Shown here piece by piece: positions 1 to 4,007 of a DNA stretch of 7,345 bases. The position numbers and the translations under genes are program-made. Source of the stretch: an uncultured Bacillota bacterium. Lineage in GTDB: Bacteria > Bacillota_I > Bacilli_A > RF39 > UBA660. The stretch spans positions 1 through 7,345 of the forward strand of contig CAMENK010000033.1 of the NCBI GenBank assembly GCA_945928335.1, in the 5' to 3' direction. The notes beneath the pieces are model-generated. The model searched no databases, was not told the DNA's origin, and saw only the letters and a list, made by a program, of their open reading frames with translations. Each line of letters opens with the position of its first letter. Within the stretch, counting starts at the first letter, position 1.

Positions 1-62
1 TAACCCCCCCCGAAGTTCGTACCAAGTTTTGTACTTCTTTCGAAGAAGATTAGTTTCTCCAT
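1..62 (-). CDS. Start of an unidentified reading frame, truncated by the window edge
   Basis: An ATG at 62-60 follows AGGAG (73-77) at a 10-nt distance, 39 bp after the zincin stop. It opens a frame coding MEKLIFFERSTKLGTNFGGG before the window ends in the middle of a codon beginning TA. That next codon could be Tyr or a stop, so the product may be only 20 residues or a full gene. I do not recognise the peptide. The stretch is visibly more G+C-rich than its neighbours and includes eight consecutive G in the Gly codons. The ribosome binding site and the position in line with the operon argue for real translation; the brevity argues for caution. Confidence 0.35.
   Translation of the reverse strand, partial: MEKLIFFERSTKLGTNFGGG
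4..11 (-). repeat. Homopolymer run of eight G (C on the plus strand)
   Basis: Eight consecutive G on the minus strand, covering codons 18-20 of the left-edge reading frame. This is striking in such an A+T-rich window. G tracts of this length are classical slippage sites, and a change of one base here would shift the frame. It may be a contingency tract, or an assembly artefact near a contig edge. Confidence 0.7.
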
Positions 63-101
63 AGTTTCGTATCTCCTATCTTTTATATTTTTTATTTTAC
101 A

Positions 102-800
102 TTATTTATTGCAAAGTTTCAAGCAATTAGAATTATTTTTTCTTTTTATATCGAATAAATTAGTATTTTTAAAGATATTATAATATTCATCTATAGTTCT
201 ACCAACAAATGTAACTGCATTATTATAGTTGGAGTCATATTGATATTTACAAAAACACTCAGCAACAAATTCTTCTAAAGATATATTAGAATATTCTGAT
301 AATGTATACTTTTTTTTATAAAGTTTAATTCTACTTACAAACACTTCATTATCTAAAAGTCTAAATAGATTTGCAAATATATGACCTATTTCGTGATTAA
401 AGGCATCTTTAATATTTCTGGCACAAAACCAGTTTTCTTCATATCCTTGTTTTATCCATTTAGTGGCCTTTCTTTTATTAAAACAGCCATTGATCCCTAT
501 TCCTATAAAATCAGGTTTATTATGTAAAATTGATTTTATTTGATTATTGATTTCTACTTTTGGTTTTTCTACAGTTGCTGTCGTAAGAAATTTAATAGTA
601 GTTAAATTATTAGTATCTACAATTACTGCATCTGAATATTCAATATTAAGTTCATTTAATAATGTATTGATATCAGTTATTAAAGATATAATATTTTTTA
701 ATTTAGGATATTTTTTTATAATTTTTTTATAAGCTTTTAATATTTCTATGGATAGTTTTCTATCTATGGTATTTAAATCTATGGTATTATAAGTATCCAT
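102..800 (-). CDS. Putative zincin-type metallopeptidase (HExxH), family unassigned
   Basis: A 232-residue soluble protein with no signal peptide or membrane helix, so probably cytosolic. The key feature is FNHEIGH at 134-140 (H136, E137, H140), the zinc-binding and catalytic HExxH. About 37 residues downstream is SLEEFVAECFCKY (174-186), where E177 or E181 could be the third zinc ligand. This HExxH then E-x-F-x-A-E layout resembles the metallopeptidase domains of phage head-morphogenesis-like proteins and toxin-associated zincins, and more loosely ImmA/IrrE. I cannot assign a family confidently. The N-terminal third (1-75) is helical and Lys/Ile-rich without a recognised motif. Residues 112-127 hold aromatics and a Cys just before the active site, and the tail (about 215-232) is basic with two Cys. 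It follows the HD gene by 14 bp, so cotranscription is likely. The substrate is unknown; roles in regulator cleavage, toxin action or phage biology are only inference. Confidence 0.72.
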   Translation of the reverse strand: MDTYNTIDLNTIDRKLSIEILKAYKKIIKKYPKLKNIISLITDINTLLNELNIEYSDAVIVDTNNLTTIKFLTTATVEKPKVEINNQIKSILHNKPDFIGIGINGCFNKRKATKWIKQGYEENWFCARNIKDAFNHEIGHIFANLFRLLDNEVFVSRIKLYKKKYTLSEYSNISLEEFVAECFCKYQYDSNYNNAVTFVGRTIDEYYNIFKNTNLFDIKRKNNSNCLKLCNK

Positions 801-809
801 ATTAATTTT

Positions 810-816
810 CCCCCTT
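810..816 (-). promoter_or_regulatory. Shine-Dalgarno of the zincin gene overlapping the HD stop codon
   Basis: The minus strand reads AAGGGGG, whose first two bases belong to the TAA stop of the HD gene. It lies 9 nt before the ATG at 800. The match to the anti-Shine-Dalgarno is imperfect (AAGGGGG rather than AAGGAGG), but its placement on the stop codon suggests termination-reinitiation coupling. Confidence 0.55.
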
Positions 817-1411
817 AGTAAATTAAGTTATTATTTTCATCAAACTTAATTTCTAAAAATTTTTGAGATGATAAATAATCGCACATATGTACAAATCTTT
901 CATATTTAGATTTAGGTTTTTCTAGTATTTCATTGCCATCATAATCTTTGTTCCATTCTCCCATGTGAGAATTTATCATCGAGCATAGTAAATTTATTTC
1001 ATCTTCATTTAAAGATGTTTTTGATGTATTATCCTTTATTAGCTTACTAGCTAAATGAGGATGTTCAGCTTTAGTATATTTTTCTTCAGGAATTCCTCTT
1101 TTAACTGAGTCATGCATAATAATAGCAAGTATTATAAGATCTTTTTCATCATTTGTAAACTTGTAATTTAAACTATTGTTATTTAATAAGCAATATGCAA
1201 TTCTTACTGCAGCTTTAGTATGTCTTAATAAGCCTCCAATACCTTGACTAAAGTTTGGATGATATTTGCCAGTAGAAGAGGCAGCTTCAGTGAAGAAGTA
1301 ACTCGGTATCATTTCTACTAGTACTTCTCCACTTTGTCTGATTCTTTCATTTTTAATATAACTTAATTCTTTTTCTAATTCTTTTATATTTGTATTAGAA
1401 ACCGCGACCAC
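815..1411 (-). CDS. Small HD-domain metal-dependent phosphohydrolase
   Basis: Single-domain HD-superfamily protein, probably a cytosolic nucleotidase or phosphodiesterase; the substrate cannot be read from sequence. With the preferred GTG start it has 198 residues. After a charged helix (KELEKELSYIKNERIRQ) come SYFFTEAASSTGKYHPNF and GIGGLLRHTKAAVRIA (H64), AIIMHDSVKRG (H100-D101), EHPHLASKLI (H117, H119), MINSHMGEW (H149) and FVHMCDYLSS (D178). This gives the metal-ligand series H...HD...H...H...D. The LLRHT and HPNF pattern recalls the HD region of YhaM-type exonucleases and small phage HD proteins, but there is no OB domain. No in-frame ATG precedes the domain; upstream codons are GTGs inside the Gly-tail DNA. 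The frame is open back to a GTG at 1471, which lacks a Shine-Dalgarno and would add an artefact-like acidic extension. It overlaps DUF2207 by 17 bp, consistent with coupled reinitiation, and stops 14 bp before the zincin gene. Confidence 0.82.
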   Translation of the reverse strand: MVAVSNTNIKELEKELSYIKNERIRQSGEVLVEMIPSYFFTEAASSTGKYHPNFSQGIGGLLRHTKAAVRIAYCLLNNNSLNYKFTNDEKDLIILAIIMHDSVKRGIPEEKYTKAEHPHLASKLIKDNTSKTSLNEDEINLLCSMINSHMGEWNKDYDGNEILEKPKSKYERFVHMCDYLSSQKFLEIKFDENNNLIY

Positions 1412-3323
1412 CGCCGCCACCTCCTCCAAAACCTCCACCAGAAGAGAATCCTCCACCGAATCCTCCTCCACTTGAAGAAGATGAACTACTTATTTCAGCT
1501 GCCTTTGCTTCATTTACTTTACTTACTGCAGTTCCTACTGAACTATTTATACATCTACTTAAATTGTAATTTAAATTAGTATATAATAAATAGTCAAATA
1601 TGAAATCTCTATTATCATTAACGTTCATTTCATTAAATTTAATTTTCATGGTTTTTCCTACTTCATCAGCAATACCAAATATTGAAGCATAAACTAAATA
1701 TCTTTCCCATAAAGTTATTTCAGGAAGTTCTTTTTCATCAAATCTTCCAAAATCTTTTAAGAATCTTTTAAATGCTTTCCATTTTTCATAGTGTTCTGCG
1801 CCTCTTATTGTTCGCTTTTTAAATATTATGCAGTATATAACAAATGAAAACATAAGTAAAAATGTTATAAATGTAAATATAGGATTTATTCCAATAGTTG
1901 CTTGCATATAGATAATTAAAAATCCAGATATTACTAATAATATAGCTATTAAACCTACTTTAGATTTCTTTTCATAAAAGTTTTGTTTTATAGAATCACT
2001 AATAACACCATTTTTCCATAAATTATAACTGTTTAAGAAATCACTAGTAGTTCCATGTATTTTACTTGCATAATTTTTAATATTTTTCAAAGTAGTTGCT
2101 TTACCATTACCTGCTTCATCAAAAATTATTTTCATTATTAGTTTCTCATTATCGTCTAATCCATCTTCACTAACTTTAGTAAAAGTATAATCTTTTTTAT
2201 CAGTTTGCTCGAATGTAATATTCTTTTTATATATCATATTTAATATACTAGTTGAAAAAGCTTTTTCAGTTATTTTTTTATCAAATAGATATTCTATATT
2301 AGTAACATCATATTCATCAATAAATTCTCTATAATATTCCCCTTGAAAACTAGTTTTAGGTTCTTTGTCATACTTTAAATATACATATACAAATAATGCT
2401 ATTGTTATTAAAAAGTATGTTCCAGATAATACATAAGTTCCATTAGTTAATATGGTTGCTTTTTTTCTTTCTTGATTAGCTTCATCTGCTCTTGCTTCTT
2501 CTACTTTTAATATTTTATCTAATCCATCTATATTAGTCTTTTTTAAAAATGGATGATCTACTAATATTAAGTTATTAGGAAATGTCATTCTCATATCTAC
2601 TGGTGTATTTGGGTTTAAATTATTTACAATTAAATATCCACCATAGTAAGTAGGATTTTCTTCTCCATCAGCAATAAAACTAATTTCACCTGTTAATGGT
2701 CCATGAGCCCATACACGAATTTGCTCAGTTGTTGGATTTGGAAGTACTACTCTTAATTGATATCTTTCTATCTCATCATCAAAATCATAACCTATAAAGT
2801 TATAATATAATTCAGCTATATCATTATGCATTACTATTACATTTCCAATTAAATATTCAATATAAAAATATGTAGTATCATTTATAGTTTCATTATACAT
2901 CTTTAAACTTAGTCCATCATCAGTAGTAGTTTTTTCATAACAATTAGTTTTATCAGAACATTCACTAAATTCAATTATTTCTTGTTCAAAGGCTTTAAAG
3001 TCTAATTCTCCATTATATTCTATTTTACCAACTTTATATAAAGCTATATTTGAACCATTATAAATAGAACTACCTTCAAAATCACTATCAGCACCTGTAA
3101 ATTCAGTTACTTTATCATTTTTAAATACTAAATCTCTAATATATCCATTATAAGTTCCTTTAATTCCAATAATTTCTTTAATTATTAAATTACCAGAAAT
3201 ATCTATATTAGCATCTACTATATAATCATCAACTATATAGTTGACTTCATCACTAGAAACCGCAAATAAAGATATTGGCATTATAACCATAATTAATAAT
3301 ATAAAATTAAATATCTTTTTCAT
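1395..3323 (-). CDS. DUF2207 family membrane protein with Ser/Gly-rich C-terminal tail
   Basis: Predicted membrane protein of the DUF2207 family, function unknown, often near lemA. Residues 1-22 look like a Sec signal peptide or anchor (MKKIF, hydrophobic stretch, then SLFAVSS). Residues about 25-290 form the beta-rich extracytoplasmic DUF2207 domain, with family-like pieces RDLVF (63-67), LRVVLPNP (190-197), AHGPLTGEI (206-214) and VDMRMTFP (242-249). A charged, probably helical stretch (268-289) precedes membrane segment 1 (about 294-316). A cytoplasmic region (317-453) includes IEYLFDKKITEKAFSTSILNM. A membrane hairpin follows (about 455-473 and 481-501), then the characteristic KWKAFKRFLKDFG and LWERYLVYASIFGIADEV (about 514-555). 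The last 31 residues are Ser runs then Gly/Phe repeats ending GRGF, predicted cytoplasmic and unstructured. Two Cys in the outer domain (C122, C128) could form a disulfide. The end overlaps the next gene. Confidence 0.88.
   Translation of the reverse strand: MKKIFNFILLIMVIMPISLFAVSSDEVNYIVDDYIVDANIDISGNLIIKEIIGIKGTYNGYIRDLVFKNDKVTEFTGADSDFEGSSIYNGSNIALYKVGKIEYNGELDFKAFEQEIIEFSECSDKTNCYEKTTTDDGLSLKMYNETINDTTYFYIEYLIGNVIVMHNDIAELYYNFIGYDFDDEIERYQLRVVLPNPTTEQIRVWAHGPLTGEISFIADGEENPTYYGGYLIVNNLNPNTPVDMRMTFPNNLILVDHPFLKKTNIDGLDKILKVEEARADEANQERKKATILTNGTYVLSGTYFLITIALFVYVYLKYDKEPKTSFQGEYYREFIDEYDVTNIEYLFDKKITEKAFSTSILNMIYKKNITFEQTDKKDYTFTKVSEDGLDDNEKLIMKIIFDEAGNGKATTLKNIKNYASKIHGTTSDFLNSYNLWKNGVISDSIKQNFYEKKSKVGLIAILLVISGFLIIYMQATIGINPIFTFITFLLMFSFVIYCIIFKKRTIRGAEHYEKWKAFKRFLKDFGRFDEKELPEITLWERYLVYASIFGIADEVGKTMKIKFNEMNVNDNRDFIFDYLLYTNLNYNLSRCINSSVGTAVSKVNEAKAAEISSSSSSSGGGFGGGFSSGGGFGGGGGGGRGF
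1398..1469 (-). repeat. Low-complexity GGN repeat encoding the poly-Gly/Phe tail
   Basis: About 24 codons, mostly GGA, GGT or GGC interspersed with TTC, TTT and a few Ser codons, encode the DUF2207 tail (residues 619-642). The tract is far more G+C-rich than its surroundings. It contains GGAGG or AGGAGG several times, followed by GTG triplets in the +1 frame, so it doubles as the translation-start region of the next gene. Tandem GGN codons could change in copy number by slippage, in steps of whole codons. Confidence 0.8.
1420..1425 (-). promoter_or_regulatory. Perfect Shine-Dalgarno of the HD-domain gene within Gly codons
   Basis: AGGAGG on the minus strand (within GGAGGAGG, 1420-1427) sits 8 nt before a GTG at 1411-1409. 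It is built from poly-Gly codons of the upstream gene. Other GGAGG copies upstream precede alternative GTG triplets (for example 1456), so initiation could be heterogeneous, but this pairing has the best sequence and spacing and is nearest to the HD domain. Confidence 0.6.
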
Positions 3324-3328
3324 AATCT

Positions 3329-3335
3329 CTCCTTT
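3329..3335 (-). promoter_or_regulatory. Shine-Dalgarno of the DUF2207 gene
   Basis: AAAGGAG on the minus strand, 5 nt before the ATG at 3323, confirms the start and hence the signal peptide. It directly abuts the T tract of the upstream hairpin. Confidence 0.75.
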
Positions 3336-3364
3336 AAAAAAAGCTTACATTTAGTAAGCTTTTT
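3336..3364 (-). terminator. Intrinsic terminator-like hairpin between lemA and the DUF2207 gene
   Basis: On the minus strand AAAAAGCTTAC (3364-3354), loop TAAAT, and GTAAGCTTTTT form a perfect 11-bp stem, with a continuous run of seven T ending at 3336. It begins 12 nt after the lemA stop. Only three pairs are G-C, so it may terminate incompletely. The DUF2207 Shine-Dalgarno follows directly after the T run, so any DUF2207 mRNA initiated upstream must read through this hairpin. Confidence 0.72.
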
Positions 3365-3376
3365 ACATATTATTCT

Positions 3377-3931
3377 TTAAAAGCTAACTTTTGGTGCATT
3401 TTTTGCTTCTTCTTCAGCTTCAAAGAAAGCTTCTTTTTTAAATCCAAATAGTTTAGCAACTATATTTGATGGAAACATTTCAACTTTATTATTTAAAGTT
3501 AAAGCAGTATCATTATAAAATTGTCTTGTTGTAGATATTTTATTTTCAGTATCCTCTAGTGTTGTTTGTAATTTTATAAAGTTTTCATTAGCTTTTAATT
3601 CAGGATAACTTTCACTTAACGCAAATAATTGTCTAACAGCATTAGTTAATTCATTATTAGCTTTCATTTCTTCTTCTGGAGTACTTGCTACTGTAAACTT
3701 ATTTCTTGCTTCAACCACTCCTTTTAAAGTTTCATTTTCATGTTTTGCATATCCTTTTACTGTTTCAACGATATTTGGTATTAAATCAAATCTTCTCTTT
3801 AATTGAACCTCTATCTGAGCCCATTGATCTCTTACCCTATTTCTTAGTTTTACTAATGTGTTATATGTACTAATTAAATATAATACTATTAATACTAGTA
3901 CTACTATTAAAATTATAACTCCTATTTTCAT
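3377..3931 (-). CDS. lemA: LemA family membrane-anchored coiled-coil protein
   Basis: LemA-family protein, a small helical protein tethered to the cytoplasmic membrane. The molecular role is unsettled; the family is best known from a Listeria antigenic peptide and from genomic association with TPM or DUF2207 membrane proteins. From the preferred start it is 184 residues (187 if the ATG at 3940 were used), the usual length. A hydrophobic N-terminal helix occupies about residues 2-22 (IGVIILIVVLVLIVLYLIS), followed by YNTLVKLRNRV and the signature WAQIEVQLKRRFDLIPNIVETV (about 37-58). Then come GYAKHE, YPELKAN (near 109-115), NFIKLQTTLEDTE, YNDTALTLN and the C-terminal MFPSNIVAKLFGFKKEAFFE. By family precedent the anchor is uncleaved. 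It likely has its own promoter in the pheT gap and is followed by a hairpin terminator before the DUF2207 gene. Identification is firm; function is not. Confidence 0.94.
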   Translation of the reverse strand: MKIGVIILIVVLVLIVLYLISTYNTLVKLRNRVRDQWAQIEVQLKRRFDLIPNIVETVKGYAKHENETLKGVVEARNKFTVASTPEEEMKANNELTNAVRQLFALSESYPELKANENFIKLQTTLEDTENKISTTRQFYNDTALTLNNKVEMFPSNIVAKLFGFKKEAFFEAEEEAKNAPKVSF

Positions 3932-3935
3932 TTTA

Positions 3936-3947
3936 ACCATCCTTTCT
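3936..3947 (-). promoter_or_regulatory. Shine-Dalgarno of lemA, setting an internal start
   Basis: The minus strand carries AGAAAGGATGGT, then TAAA, then ATG at 3931. This is the same 12-mer, with the same 4-nt distance to ATG, as in front of pheT. The ATG at 3940 lies inside this motif and abuts AAAGG, leaving no room for initiation. The ATG at 3931 has an 8-nt spacer from AGGA and is the better start. Confidence 0.8.
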
Positions 3948-3957
3948 TTATAAAATA

Positions 3958-3986
3958 ATTATACTACAAGAAATCAATTATATAAA
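3958..3986 (-). promoter_or_regulatory. Putative sigma-A-type promoter of lemA
   Basis: In the 76-bp gap between pheT and lemA the minus strand has a perfect -10 hexamer TATAAT (3958-3963). It is preceded, after exactly 17 bp, by TTTATA (3981-3986), a 4/6 match to the -35 consensus. Transcription would begin near 3950, giving a leader of about 20 nt that carries the lemA ribosome binding site. A+T-rich DNA yields chance matches, but the perfect -10, ideal spacing and position make this the best promoter in the window. It would let lemA and downstream genes be expressed independently of pheST. Confidence 0.6.
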
Positions 3987-4007
3987 GTTTTTTTAATGTA
4001 TTTTACA

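Noticed and set aside
547..732. Plus-strand reading frame of 61 codons
   Set aside because: It lies wholly antisense to the zincin gene, is hydrophobic low-complexity sequence expected from A+T-rich reverse complements, and shows no recognisable domain.
1412..1471. GTG at 1471 as the HD-gene start
   Set aside because: There is no Shine-Dalgarno upstream of it, and the added residues are simply the +1-frame translation of poly-Gly codons. A perfect Shine-Dalgarno serves the GTG at 1411.
3990..4007. Possible pheST terminator
   Set aside because: The only dyad (TGTA-AAA-TACA) is four A/T-rich pairs and is followed by A residues, not a T run, on the transcribed strand.
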